64,000 bases of DNA from contig JAHRBC010000001.1 of the NCBI GenBank assembly GCA_022702545.1, positions 4,712,001-4,776,000 of the forward strand, in the 5' to 3' direction. The notes under the pieces are model-generated. The model had not been told where the DNA came from, ran no database searches, and saw only the letters and a program-made list of their open reading frames with translations. A program made the position numbers and the translations under genes. Below are positions 38,262 through 51,185 of the stretch, in pieces; within the stretch, counting starts at the first letter, position 1; each line of letters opens with the position of its first letter. The stretch is from Phycomyces nitens (lineage: Eukaryota > Mucoromycota > Mucoromycetes > Mucorales > Phycomycetaceae).

Positions 38262-40265
38262 ATGCCTAAAGCCGTCGGAATTGATCTTGGAACTACCTAC
38301 TCTTGTGTTGGTGTCTGGCAAAACGATCGTGTAGAGATCATTGCCAATGATCAGGGTAACCGTACCACTCCTTCCTATGTCGCCTTCACAGACACTGAGC
38401 GTCTCATTGGTGATGCTGCCAAGAACCAAGTGGCTGTAAGTAGTAACAAAGCTTTCAAGGTGTCTTGACTGACGCGTCTCATTTCTATATAGATGAACCC
38501 CCACAATACCGTGTTCGATGCCAAGCGTCTCATTGGTCGTCGCTTCAAAGACGCAGAGGTTCAGTCTGACATGAAGCACTTTTCATACAAGATCATCGAC
38601 AAGGATGACAAGCCTGCAATTCAAGTCGAGTTCAAGGGTGAAACAAAGGTCTTTACTCCCGAAGAAATTTCCTCCATGGTCCTCATCAAGATGAGAGAAA
38701 CTGCTGAAGGTTACCTTGGCACAAAGGTTGACAGTGCCGTCATCACAGTTCCAGCCTATTTCAACGACTCCCAGCGTCAGGCCACCAAGGACTCTGGTGC
38801 CATTGCTGGTCTCAACGTTCTTCGTATCATCAACGAACCCACTGCGGCTGCTATTGCCTATGGACTCGACAAGCAGACCAAGGGAGAGCACAATGTTCTC
38901 ATCTTTGATCTTGGAGGCGGAACCTTTGATGTGTCCCTCTTGACCATTGAAGACGGTATCTTTGAAGTCAAGGCCACTGCTGGTGACACTCACTTGGGTG
39001 GTGAGGACTTTGACAACCGTCTCGTTAATCACTTTATCCAGGAGTTCAAGCGCAAGTACAAGAAGGATATCTCCGAAAATGCCCGTGCTGTCCGTCGTCT
39101 CCGTACTGCATGCGAGAGAGCAAAGCGCACTCTCTCTTCGTCTGCCCAGACCACCATCGAGATTGACTCTCTCTTTGAAGGTGTTGACTTTTACACCTCC
39201 CTCACCCGTGCCCGTTTCGAAGAACTCAACCAGGATCTCTTCCGTACAACTATGGAACCCGTTGAGAAGGTCCTTCGTGATGCCAAGATTGACAAGGGCT
39301 CTGTAAACGAAATTGTTCTCGTTGGTGGCTCCACTCGTATCCCCAAGATCCAAAAGATGGTTTCTGACTTCTTCAACGGAAAAGAGCCCTGCAAGTCCAT
39401 CAACCCTGATGAGGCTGTTGCCTATGGTGCCGCTGTCCAGGCTGCCATTCTTACCGGTGACACTTCTGAGAAGACTGACTCTCTCTTGCTTCTGGATGTT
39501 GCACCATTGTCCCTCGGTATCGAAACCGCAGGTGGTGTCATGACTCCTCTCATCAAGCGTAACACAACTGTTCCCACCAAGAAATCCGAAATCTTCTCCA
39601 CCTATGCTGATAACCAGCCTGGTGTACTCATCCAAGTCTATGAGGGAGAGCGTGCACGCACCAAGGATAACAACTTGCTTGGCAAGTTTGAGTTGACTGG
39701 CATTCCTCCTGCTCCTCGTGGTGTGCCTCAGGTTGAGGTCACCTTTGATGTCGATGCCAACGGTATTCTCAATGTTACTGCACTTGACAAGACCACCGGA
39801 AAGTCCAACAAGATTACTATCACCAATGACAAGGGCCGTCTTACCAAGGAGGACATTGAGCGCATGGTCAATGATGCCGAGAAGTACAAGGCTGAAGATG
39901 AAGCAGCCGCTGCCCGTATTGCTGCCCGAAACGGTCTCGAATCCTACGCCTACAACCTCCGTAACACCGTTAACGAAGAGAAGGTGGCCAGCAAGCTTGA
40001 GGCAGGCGACAAGGAGACTCTCACAAAGGCAATTGATGAGGCCATTTCTTGGCTTGACAACAGTGCTGAAGCCAGCAAGGAAGAGTACGAGTCTCGCCAG
40101 AAGGAGCTTGAAGAGGTTGCCAACCCCATCATGACCAAGTTGTACGCCAGCACAGGTGGTGCTCCTGGAGGAATGCCTGGAGGTGCTCCTGGTGGCTTCC
40201 CCGGAGGTGCTCCTGGAGGTGGAGCCCCTGGTGCTGATGGACCTACCGTTGAAGAGGTCGACTAA
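38262..40265 (+). CDS. SSA1: Cytosolic HSP70 chaperone (SSA type)
   Basis: Two exons (38262-38435 and 38493-40265) give 648 residues, the usual length. Signatures are [10 protein letters not shown] near residue 6, [12 protein letters not shown] and [11 protein letters not shown] of the ATPase domain, the linker [11 protein letters not shown], and a Gly/Pro/Met-rich C-terminus ending in EEVD, which binds TPR co-chaperones and marks the cytosolic class. It folds new and stress-damaged proteins with Hsp40 and exchange factors. The 57-nt intron sits after codon 58. Codon use is strongly biased, as expected for very high expression. A 350-codon antisense frame is a by-product of that bias. Confidence 0.98.
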
Positions 40266-40713
40266 TCAAGTTTACATTCTATCATTTCGCTCACACCTAT
40301 CACTCTAACCCTTTATCACAACCACTATGTCTCCTTAAAAGAATTATGCGTTACTTTTGTATATTCCAACTGCAAATTCTTTTGTTTAAAAAATAAAGCA
40401 ACAAGCTACAGTATTTGTTTATAAACTTTTTCTGTTCCACAAAAATGAAACAAAGTAAATAAATAGAGAAAATACGCCAATATATTAAGCTTAAAGATTT
40501 GAAAAATAATGGAAATAGTTTGACTAGCAATCTTCTTTTTTTTTTTATATGTATATATATATATAAAGGAAAATATATTTTCCGGTATTGAGTTTTCTAT
40601 TTGTTGATCTCTCTCCGTTTGTTAAATTAATTACAAGGTAAATCAGCCCCTTTATCAATATCCCTGCCAGACCAGAATAGCCCACACAAGGCTTAATAGA
40701 AAGATTAATAGAT
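40266..40713. other. HSP70 3' flank
   Basis: AT-rich with a TATATA run at about 40552-40564. No coding signal. Confidence 0.5.
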
Positions 40714-40788
40714 TTATTGGTCAGAGCCAGGAGTCATCAAGCGGCTCTTGTGCCTTGACTTGGTACCAGTATGCTTTAGTAGAGTATT

Positions 40789-40826
<38 letters not shown>

Positions 40827-41278
40827 TGAAAAATCATGTTCTGATGATTATTTTGTAAAGATGGCCCTTGTTCTTGTTTAACAGCTGAGATAAAGACATA
40901 GTGACACCAAATCCTTAGAAACGAGTTTTGGGAACACTGTCAATGCATATTCAACATGGAATGATAACCAATTGGCCCATAACTGTAAGAAAATGATTGT
41001 TTTTTTTTTCGGACATCAATTAAAAGAGGTTGGCTTCCTGGCCTGGTGGATATAAAGGACAATTGAGCTATAGGAAGCCAAGGTGGTCTTTTTATTATTA
41101 TTATCTAAAAAGCTTTAATCCAGTTTGATTCCAGAAACACATGGGTATCACCAAGACACATCTTGCCATTAGTAGGATGACAAAAAGGTCTGAATAAAAT
41201 ACGTGTATATATTCATTAGCTAGCCATACAAAATAGTATCGTGCCGTATGTATTCTTTGAGCTCAGTTCAGTGGTCAT
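40714..41278 (-). CDS. Weak candidate: small membrane protein gene with several short exons
   Basis: A chain of short minus-strand exons can be joined in phase: ATG at 41278 (MTTELSSKNTYGTILF), a hydrophobic exon (LFVILLMARCVLVIP), then PPWLPIAQLSFISTRPGSQ, then 40908-40982 (LWANWLSFHVEYALTVFPKL), and a last exon 40714-40773 (HTGTKSRHKSRLMTPGSDQ and stop). A TATA-like sequence lies on the same strand near 41428-41434. The last two exons are the most convincing. Some donors are poor and a chain of small exons can arise by chance. The family is not recognised. Confidence 0.22.
40793..40824. repeat. Homopolymer tract of about 31 A
   Basis: An uninterrupted A run follows GT at about 40793. On the minus strand it would form the polypyrimidine tract of the last intron of the candidate above. 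It could also be a retroposed poly(A) tail, but no source sequence or target duplication was found beside it. Confidence 0.85.
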
Positions 41279-41960
41279 TAGATTGGTCTTACCCAGCTAA
41301 TTTGCTAATAGCCAGTGTGGTAAACACAAGACCTTGCTTGATATACTAAAATGTCATTTGCTTGTAATCGGAGAGTGTATATACCTGTAAAATGTCGTCT
41401 TTCCAACTTCCTTCATGTCCACTTTCTTTATATAGCGAATAAGAGAAGCTGATTGCACCGGTTATTATTTACGCCGATTATTCCGAACAAAGATATCAAA
41501 TCTATTTCTCTTTAGCTTTACAGTCTGCTCTATTCTAGTCCATGGCAACCAAAATCCGGATCAAACTTGCTACAGTCTACGTAGAACCAAGACGTTGTTT
41601 CTAAAGACACTTTAGATATTTTATAAAGCCCAAGTATCTCTTGTGGTTTCACAGTGTAATACTCAACATTTACTATTCAATCAACAATAATAAAGAGTTT
41701 ATATCAAATCTGGAATTCGAGTTTTTTAGCATAGATTAGGTATTTACACATATACAGTTTGTGATTATTGGCTGATTGATTATAAATTACAAGAAATAGA
41801 AATACATAGTGTGATTTTGAATAAAACAGCCCATTTCTTCTATGATGATTAAATTATGATTATTATAAGTGTTTAATGTCGTAAATACACGCATGGGGCA
41901 TATTACTCCAGTCTTCTTGATATTCTCGTTGTCCGTATCGGTTTTTAGAAGTGAGATTTT
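41279..41960. other. AT-rich intergenic
   Basis: No gene supported. Confidence 0.4.
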
Positions 41961-42281
41961 TTAAATTATTGGATTTGATCTTGCACAACGCCCGCACAGT
42001 GCGTTTGCGTCTTCTAGAGCCCGATGGCAGGTTGGACAACTCGGGCGACACTCTGCACATTCCCAGCCTGGAGATAATAATTTTCCACATCCACAGACTG
42101 CCCGCGTATCGACTGGTACTGAGTCTGAGGACAATATACTGGACTCTGTTTTCACGCTTGGTTCTCTATTTCGTCCTGCAGATCGTCGGTGTAATCCGAA
42201 TACTCGGGCAGAAGAACGATACAAAGACACTACGATGTCTTTCAACGTCCGCATCTTTGGCACCTTTGGCATCTTTGGCAT
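41961..42281 (-). CDS. Small Cys-rich, zinc-ribbon-like protein
   Basis: A 106-residue frame in a GC-richer island inside very AT-rich DNA. The N-terminus is basic and repetitive (MPKMPKVPKMRTLKD). The C-terminal half has CGCGKLLSPGWECAEC, then CPTCHRALEDANALCGRC: four paired-Cys knuckles able to bind two zinc ions, as in double zinc ribbon proteins. The local base composition and regular Cys spacing argue that it is real. It could be a single-exon gene or one exon of a larger one. No enzyme motif is visible and the function is unknown. Confidence 0.55.
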   Translation of the reverse strand: MPKMPKVPKMRTLKDIVVSLYRSSARVFGLHRRSAGRNREPSVKTESSILSSDSVPVDTRAVCGCGKLLSPGWECAECRPSCPTCHRALEDANALCGRCARSNPII

Positions 42282-45200
42282 GATACTGTCGCGTCGCTAA
42301 CTTTCAATAAAGAGAATCTGGTAATTGTATGTATTGCGTTCCAGGTACTTGGAATAGATGAAAAGCTATAGTTTGAGATGCACAAAAGATTTACAATAAA
42401 AGATAAAGAAAGGGAAACAAATCCAAGTTGAACAGAAACGTGGTTGTTTTAAAGACATTAAAGTCTGACCCCAAAACAAATACTCCCCCCACCATTTTCT
42501 CGGTTTATTTTGACTTATAGTGAAAGAACACATCTGGGAGTCGAATTCCCGCTTCAAATATACCTCTTTTTTATATAATTCTGGTTATTAATTTTGTTGA
42601 CTGTAAGAATATTCTCATATTTTCCAATGAAAATCTCATTTGTAGTCTTAATATTCTGCCATGTGAGTTATTCTGCCATGTGAAAATACTGGCCTAGCAA
42701 GAAGATCAATATTTCATGTGAGATGGTGGTTATATAGTGAAAAGTTTGTGCTCTAGACAGAAAATCAACAACAAGTGATGTCTAGGTAATTAAAAAAGGA
42801 TACTTGTAATATTATGATTTTTAATAAAGTTTAGTAAGCCCATAGGATATTTAATATTAATCGAAGAGCGCGTATTATGTTCTAAAAAAACCTTTATTCA
42901 CCTTTATCTATAAATGTCTTTTTATCCAGAAAAGATATCCTCTAAAATGAGTATTATAATCAGGATTCGAGGCTAGTAAAACAAGAAATGATCGTGCCAT
43001 AACGGTCGTTTGATACATTGTACATTTGTTGGGGGGTAACATTTCCCGTGACCTTTATTTTTTTTGATAATATGTGTTAATGTGGTATATTCTACACAGA
43101 ATATCCAAACAGAATAACTATATTTACTATATACAGATAAAGGTGGAAAATACAGTCGGGTAAACTCTTCTATTTTCTAGAATAAAGAGATAAAACATGG
43201 TATACGAGAAGTTATCGAGCTTCTTTTATTTTTATTTTAACAGAAAAAGACAACACCAACGGCATTATTATAGTCCTACAATCTTTCCAACGGCGTAAAA
43301 TATAATAAAGACAACAATGGGAAAGCTTGAAAGAAGTTGGAATTAAATACTCTGATAAGTATTTAGAAATGAGTGATATTTATAAATTGTAGAATGTTTC
43401 TAATGATTACTGGACTGCCTGAAAGTTTAGATAACATTACTATTATTAAGAGAATACTAAAAAAAAAACAGCAATTTAAACAATTTAATTACAATAGAGG
43501 CGAGTTAATTGAGATAGAATTTATTTAGCTTTTTCCCTTGCTTATATAAATTATAATATTGATTATACCCAAGTAAAAATATACTAGTATTTTCACACCA
43601 TATTCGAAAATATTTTCTCTCTCTTCATGGCATCTACATCACACAAATGGCGTGACATGGCCTCTTTATTTTAATAACTAAAGGTCTGGATTGTTTAATG
43701 ATACTAAAACCAAATTCTCACTAGGCGCCAATTAATACGACCAGATAAGAAAATCAAATAACAAATTATAGAGTTGTACACAGCTTATAAAACGAGCCAG
43801 ATTAATAATATATTTATATGAGTATCTTGAGGAATAAACAGAAAGGTGCGCTTCCTAAAGCGGAATACCAAGAGAAATAAAAAAAAAAACAGATGGCGAG
43901 ATATTGATTTACTAGGGTCAAAAAGTCTTGTGCCTGTTGATTGTATTGGTATACAACTAGTCTAGAATAACATTTCTTTTTAAAGACTCGGATCTAAAAT
44001 ACATACTATACATTGATTTTTAGCCCGGTCAAGGACACTATGAATATAATTAAAGAAACAGTTTGATCTCTTGGTACTAAATATTACCAAAGTACTAGAC
44101 TATATAATTTCAAATCTATATGTGTAGAATAGACCATGATCTTGCAAACTATGTTGATTTGCTTTTATACATTTATTAAAAGGACCAAAGGCTTGATATA
44201 TATATATGTTTTAATTGGTGGTCAATAAATGGTTACAGACCAAATATTATATATTTATATTTATACAAAGAGCTCATTTTTTTTTATTACATCGGACTTG
44301 TTATCCCTCTTCTTCTTCTTATTATTACTATTATATACATGTGTACCTTGCAAAAATAAAATAAACTTCTTCATCTTATTCCATAACAATATTCTTCTTC
44401 TTATTTATAAAATAAGTAAATAGCGGCCAATATTTTGGATACAATTTTAGCCTATTGGTACTAATAACGCTACTCTTCATTGCACAGGCAACATGATTAT
44501 GAGAGCCAATATTGCTTTTTTGGTTTTTTTTTACAAAATGAATACCCAGATATTTGGATCACTATTCCAATTATATATATACATATAAAATAAATGGCTT
44601 GGGATTTGGGACTATGAACAAGAGAGTGTCCTGATTAAATGTATTATTTTGAAGATAGAATCATGAGTTTTCCGTCAAGGTTCTTAATTTATCCATTTCA
44701 CAAAATATATTCATCCTTACGATTAGGATTTCAGAGTGATACTTGATTAAGATTTGTATTGACACAAATAATAGTTTCCTAATCATTACAAGATAGCAAC
44801 ATTATCAAAACACATTTCAATAACAAACCAATGATTCTAAAGAGGTCCGGTTAAGGGAACGGAATTTTTGAATGTATCGAGAGGGTACAGGTCAGGAGAT
44901 GATGTGTAGTTTGACTTTAGGTAAATAGACAAATGACGGTCTTGAGCCGATTTGTTTGATCCAATTAAATAAACAAACAACGAATCATAATAAAAAAAAA
45001 GATGTGATAATTCATTCATTAATTTCAATTACATGGTACAAAATAGCCAAGTTTGAAAGTATTAGTTATAAAACGAGTGTTTTAGATTGTTATTACTATT
45101 AATATTATAGGTGTAGATCATAGCAATCCTGACAGCTTCCCTTTTCTCATCAACACGGATTATTTACTGTGTCAGCCCAAACCTTTTTAATGGATAAATA

Positions 45201-46694
45201 AATAATAAACAATACATTTTGAAATCGATATAGTTGATAGTATGGAAATTACCACAATTTTTAGTATTATTAAGCAGGCCATTATATCGATAATTATTAT
45301 TATATTGATAATTATATTGATAATTATCTCATAAATGTATATATATAAAAATAAAAATATAAAAATATAAAAATAACACTCGTCCAACGTTACTCACATA
45401 TAAATATAAATACATATGTATTTATTTATTTTATATTATTATTATTCTTGTAGATTGGGCGTATTATTATTTTTACAAATATATAAAAAAATGTTACTTT
45501 GTATACACATGCGTGGGGCATGCGAAACACATTTTAACTCACTATCCGTATTTGTGGATCAAGTACATCGATCCATAAAGAGCACTCGGTATTTTTGTGT
45601 ATTTACCTTTCTCTATAGTTCATCGTTATTATAAGATTTAGATATTACTGTTGGCATGGGAACAAGAGGGTTCAAATACAAGACACCCATATATATATTT
45701 TATTTCTTTAATAATAATAATACTAATAAAAAGTACTGGGACCAATGCTTTGGGTCGACAGTTTACTTTATAATGTCTGTTGTACAAACACCCTCGATAT
45801 ATGCCTTACTAGACTCTATCTCTTATGTATCCTGAATTTGACACCAAGAGATATATGTATATATTTATGTTTTATATAAAAGTACAGATTCAAAGGACCT
45901 ATTCTAATTTGATATAAAAACCAATTGGAACCGCTGGTTACTTTAATAATATCAAAAAGTATCAAACGGGACTGGGGTTCCGACCAATTGAATGTATAAA
46001 ATTCTTGTATTTATTAGTGATGATAATATTCAATTGAATAGCACTGTTAGGATTCTCATATTGGTTACACGGCAGCTGTCAGAGAATTTTTTTATCAAGG
46101 GCTGTGTCTCTGTAGCGGGAAATAAATGTCAAACTTGCAACACGTCGACCCGAGCAGTGGGTCAATAGGGTATCCTTTATTTTATCATTCTGATCCAACC
46201 ACCAAGTCAGTAGGGAATCTAATAAGTCTATGCAGAATGTCCGTACAGTGTGATAGTCATCAAGTCAACGGTCTGTCTATCAATTGAAAGCCGAGAATCA
46301 AGGAACCATAGGTACCGTAAAGAAGTATAGAAGCGTGGTTTAATAAGGAGTTTCCTATCCTCCCCCATCCTAAAATCTAATAAAACTCTTCCATATTTCT
46401 GTTTATAAAAATATATTTACAAAGTTCGCCCTCAATGAGAATATAGGATCGGGAGTTTGGCGTTTTATCTATTCAGACCCTCTATTATAAATCTTCCCTG
46501 TATAAACAAACATCTGTCAAGCCCACGTTTATACCTCCTAGTTCCCCTTGACTTTAATTAATTGGGGTTCCGGTTAATATTGAATATATATATATATATT
46601 ATAGATATAATAGATATATAAACGAAAGAAATTAAATAGCAATTCATCAGATCTCCTTCTTGTATTCAACTCCAAAGACATCTTTAAAGACACA
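42282..46694. other. Gene-poor AT-rich stretch (4.4 kb)
   Basis: Long AT-rich DNA with many homopolymer and TA/ATT runs. I found no frame with protein-like composition, no tRNA and no terminal repeats. The segment 46,050-46,350 is less AT-rich but has no open frame I could support. Confidence 0.5.
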
Positions 46695-46766
46695 ATGCCT
46701 CCAGTCAGAACCAGCAGACCTCCTCTTCCAAGACCTTATCCTCCTCCATTGGTCAAGCCGAAATAA
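46695..46766 (+). CDS. Possible proline-rich micropeptide (23 residues)
   Basis: ATG at 46695 opens a short frame, MPPVRTSRPPLPRPYPPPLV plus three residues, then a stop. Nine of 23 residues are Pro, interspersed with Arg and Lys. An AT box (TATATATA around 46590) lies about 100 bp upstream, and a CT-rich stretch resembling a 3' untranslated region follows. It could be a short upstream frame or the first exon of an unrecognised gene. Confidence 0.25.
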   Translation: MPPVRTSRPPLPRPYPPPLVKPK

Positions 46767-47784
46767 TGAAGCAATTCATGGCTCATTCATTCATTCACTC
46801 ATTCAATCATTCAAAAAACATCCTTTCTCCATATTCACCTTGTCACTTTCCTACAAAAAATCCCCCCTGTTCATCAAATATTTCATGTATATATATATTG
46901 ATCTATATCTCTTTCTTTAAAATTTCCATCTCCCAGAAGCAAGGGAATACATATGTTTCGATTCTATTATTATTCTTCATGTAAACCATTTCTAAAACAA
47001 CTTGGATTCCTAATCCATTATTATTACTTTTTACTCTTTTGTTATTTATTAAGCATGGGCCTCTCTCTCTCTCTCTCTCTCTATTTCTTTATTACATTCT
47101 TGGATTTCTATCCGACTCTCCCCCTTTTTTTTATAGCAGAAAATAAACATCACTATGTCTTTACAAAATATCTTCTTGTCCACGTGACCTTCCCACAGAC
47201 AGTAAAATAATAAAAAGGGTCTAATTACCGCAAGTAGTTCGGATTAGCCGGTAGTTGTAGATAACAAGAATTCTTAATATTATTTATATATGAAAGATAT
47301 ATGATCCGGCCAATTTGGGTTCTTACTAGAGTGACAAAACGGAGTAGAATCTTTTCAGAGACACGCGGGTTTGACAAGGTGTCAACCTTAAAAACGGCTT
47401 TATCGAAGCACTTTTTTTCTCGCTATAATTATTCTTTATTTAATTCAAGAATCCTAGGCTTAATAGACCGTGCAGACTGATATTCTCCGGGGATCATCCA
47501 AATAATATATTTCATAAAATATTCTTTGTTTAATTAACTTGTTTATTATTTATAAAATACTAATTTAAGCTTATTTTTATATTCCTTATTCAATCCGGTA
47601 GGCTGTTCCGAAATGATTATAATCACTATGATTATATTGAAACACTTTTCGCCACTTGTTTCAAAATCAATGTATAACAGAGATTAATTCTCAGCTAGTC
47701 AAATATTGCACTGTCTTGACCAAAATGGGACGATTTTTTTTAAAAAAAATACATATAAAATAAATTTCTTCTTCTTGTTTGGAA
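46767..47784. other. AT/CT-rich intergenic before METTL5
   Basis: Includes a CT dinucleotide run at about 47063-47082. Nothing coding is supported. Confidence 0.5.
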
Positions 47785-48647
<863 letters not shown>

Positions 48648-50179
48648 TTTTTACTTGCTAATCTCAATATATATAAAATCCTACAGATACGAGTTAAAAC
48701 TCACCATACGTCATGTGATTTGCATTTTTACCTCTCTTGAACCTCTTTATTTTTGAAAAGTCTGCGACTGAGCCAATATATATATACATATATATTTAAA
48801 AAAATAAAAGTGCGGCTCAGAGGACCTCTATCACATCTTTCGTCTTTGCTTTGTCAACGCTCATTTTATTCATTTTTTTATTCAACATCTGTCGGTGTTT
48901 GACAATTGGCCTTCAAATTTCAATTTTTTACAATCTGTAAAATGATTCGTATTCTTGGCCGCCTTTAACCTTTTGTCAGTAAAGACAGACTCATACCATT
49001 AACTATGGTGATTAAAACTCTACAAAATAAAGAGTCAGTACTTATAATGTTTTTCTCATTGAAATCATATCATGTCTCAACAAAACAACAGCAGAATCAC
49101 TGATAAACAAAAGGAGCTTTTGGTCTATATATATTATCGGTGGAGCTCTTATAAATGGATCGTTTCCAGTTATTTATGGGATTAGCATGTCTATAGAATT
49201 AAAAAAAAGATGGAGAAATACTGTAAAGATTAGTCTTGACCGTTAAAGAAAAATCCCAACTGGGATATTTAATTAATGGCGAATAACCACGGTCAGTCGA
49301 GAGAAGTTCGCCAAAGATGAATACAAAAATTGCATGAAATCTTGATAGAAATATACATACTTTTGGCTGATATAAACCACAAGTAATGAACTAAATTTGT
49401 ATATTTGTGTCTAGAGGTTCTATTAGTGACCATACAGCTCATAATAGCTGATAACTTTTCGAATATACTATGGCAGTAGCAACCAATCTGTTTCCACAAC
49501 TTGTTTACATATATACTCCAATTACACCTTTAGTCCAGTACCTAACTCCTTATTCCTTGCAATATTGCCATTAAATATCATCTTTTTGGATTTTATGCAA
49601 GTATGGTTCACATAAAAGTATTTCCAGCCCTACACACCATAGATCTGGTCTTGCCATTACAGATCACCATGTTCAATTGAGGATTACAACGTCAAGGGCT
49701 TTTATAAAGATTTACAAGATTCTTCATATGCTCTTTGAAAACTTTATCTCTCTTGAGCGGTACAATAATTAATACTTGAATTGCATTTGTAATGGTATCT
49801 AATGTCGCGTTTGGCCCATTGCGCAAAATGAGCCTTTAACCTCCAAGTTTATTATATCTCAAAATAGAATGCCTTTCTTTGCGTAATCCAAGTAAGGACA
49901 GTGTCAGTTTTCTTTATTTTCTGTATAGTACTTGTTTCTGTAGTATATTGCGCATAGTTTTTTTTTTATCGTAATCTTGGCTTTCAGGTAATCCTCAAGG
50001 TTGGTCTTGTTTTAATGGCCAGGATGATTTTGTGAAATGTAAACATAATTAAACATAAAGAGAGAAGAGAATAAATATAATTTTATTCAAAATATTCTAG
50101 TAAGCAAAATATGTTGAATTAATCAAGGTCAAAGTACAACGGCTTTGCATGTAAGAGTATTACGCTCACTTATTCGATC
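48648..50179. other. AT-rich intergenic left of the inverted-repeat element
   Basis: No coding exon, tRNA or repeat structure that I can support. Confidence 0.45.
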
Positions 50180-50411
50180 TATCAAAGTGAATTCTGGTAT
50201 CGGACATTTAAAACCGCTATTAAAAAATAGGATTTCTTGTCTGATAAAATATTAAGGTTTCAGACGGAATTACGATGAAATAATGGACTTCTCTGCTATT
50301 TTGGCTGTAGTGGTAAATAAATCATAGTGTACTATTACTATTTGTTTTTGATCAGTTGGATGGTACGACTAATGACATACTGAAACAAAGCGAAAAAGGG
50401 GTAATAAAAAA
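50180..50411 (+). repeat. Left arm of the inverted repeat
   Basis: Begins TATCAAAGTGAATTCTGG and ends GGGGTAATAAAAAA next to the 78-bp spacer. Confidence 0.95.
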
Positions 50412-50489
50412 TGAATAAAAGAACAAAAAAAGGGGTTCATTTTGCCCATATATGTTAATAAATGAAGAGAAAATATGAGCAAGTTTTAT

Positions 50490-50721
50490 TTTTTTATTAC
50501 CCCTTTTTCGCTTTGTTTCAGTATGTCATTAGTCGTACCATCCAACTGATCAAAAACAAATAGTAATAGTACACTATGATTTATTTACCATTACAGCCAA
50601 AATAGCAGAGAAGTCCATTATTTCATCGTAATTCCGTCTGAAACCTTAATATTTTATCAGACAAGAAATCCCGTTTTTTAATAGCGATTTTAGATGTCCG
50701 ATACCAGAATTTACTTTGATA
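50490..50721 (-). repeat. Right arm of the inverted repeat
   Basis: Begins TTTTTTATTACCCC and ends CCAGAATTTACTTTGATA, the reverse complement of the left arm. Confidence 0.95.
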
Positions 50722-51185
50722 TACCAGTAGTATAAATAAATGTCGTAACATTTCACTACCCCTTTATAATTTTATTTTCCTTTATTTTAATTGAGATGAT
50801 ATAATTGTGGAAAAACATAATTCCGAATAATCCACCCACAATTGAAGAATCATCCGGACTCGTGTGATTTCCTGGTTTTTGTTCGTAAAGGCTTTTGTAT
50901 TGCAGACCATTAAAAATGAACCTGCTGCTGAGAACGAGCCATTCATCACAACATCAAGAGACATTAACTCTGGAGACTCAAGTTCCCACCTTTGTATAGC
51001 CGCATTTTATTTTCAAAACCAACTGTATGTAGCTCAAGTCTACCATGGCCCAACTTGTGGGTTCAAAACAACCGATTTATTACGCACACATTTTTTTAAT
51101 AAAAATGAAAAATAAAAATCACCAGAATTTCCTTTTCTGTTTTCTTAATCTTCACAGTCACCAAGCACTTGTTTAATATCTTTGG
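50722..51185. other. Intergenic between the element and cyclin H
   Basis: Contains an 83-codon frame from about 50864 without recognisable character. This is probably cyclin H promoter DNA. Confidence 0.45.

Larger units (their letters stand above)
50180..50721. mobile_element. MITE-like inverted-repeat element with TA ends
   Basis: Two 232-bp arms (50180-50411 and 50490-50721) are inverted copies separated by 78 bp. By eye the arms differ at six positions (about 97% identical), all transitions. Homology stops sharply at both ends at a TA dinucleotide, so the element reads TA-TCAAAGTG...CACTTTGA-TA apart from one mismatch. TA target duplications are typical of Tc1/mariner elements and their non-coding MITEs. 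No transposase frame is inside. If transcribed, the RNA would fold into a 230-bp hairpin. That it is mobile is inference; another copy in the genome would be needed. Confidence 0.75.

Noticed and set aside
38583..39635. 350-codon open frame antisense to HSP70
   Set aside because: It mirrors a highly codon-biased gene on the other strand. It has no domain and a low-complexity Gly/Val/Ser composition.
40793..40824. Poly(A) run as the tail of a retroposed gene copy
   Set aside because: No processed coding sequence or flanking target duplication was seen beside it; it fits an intronic poly-T tract on the minus strand better.
42535..42605. tRNA-like T-arm on the minus strand near a GGGAATTCGACTCCC sequence
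   Set aside because: The loop does not have the TTC position right, and no acceptor, D or anticodon stems can be folded upstream.
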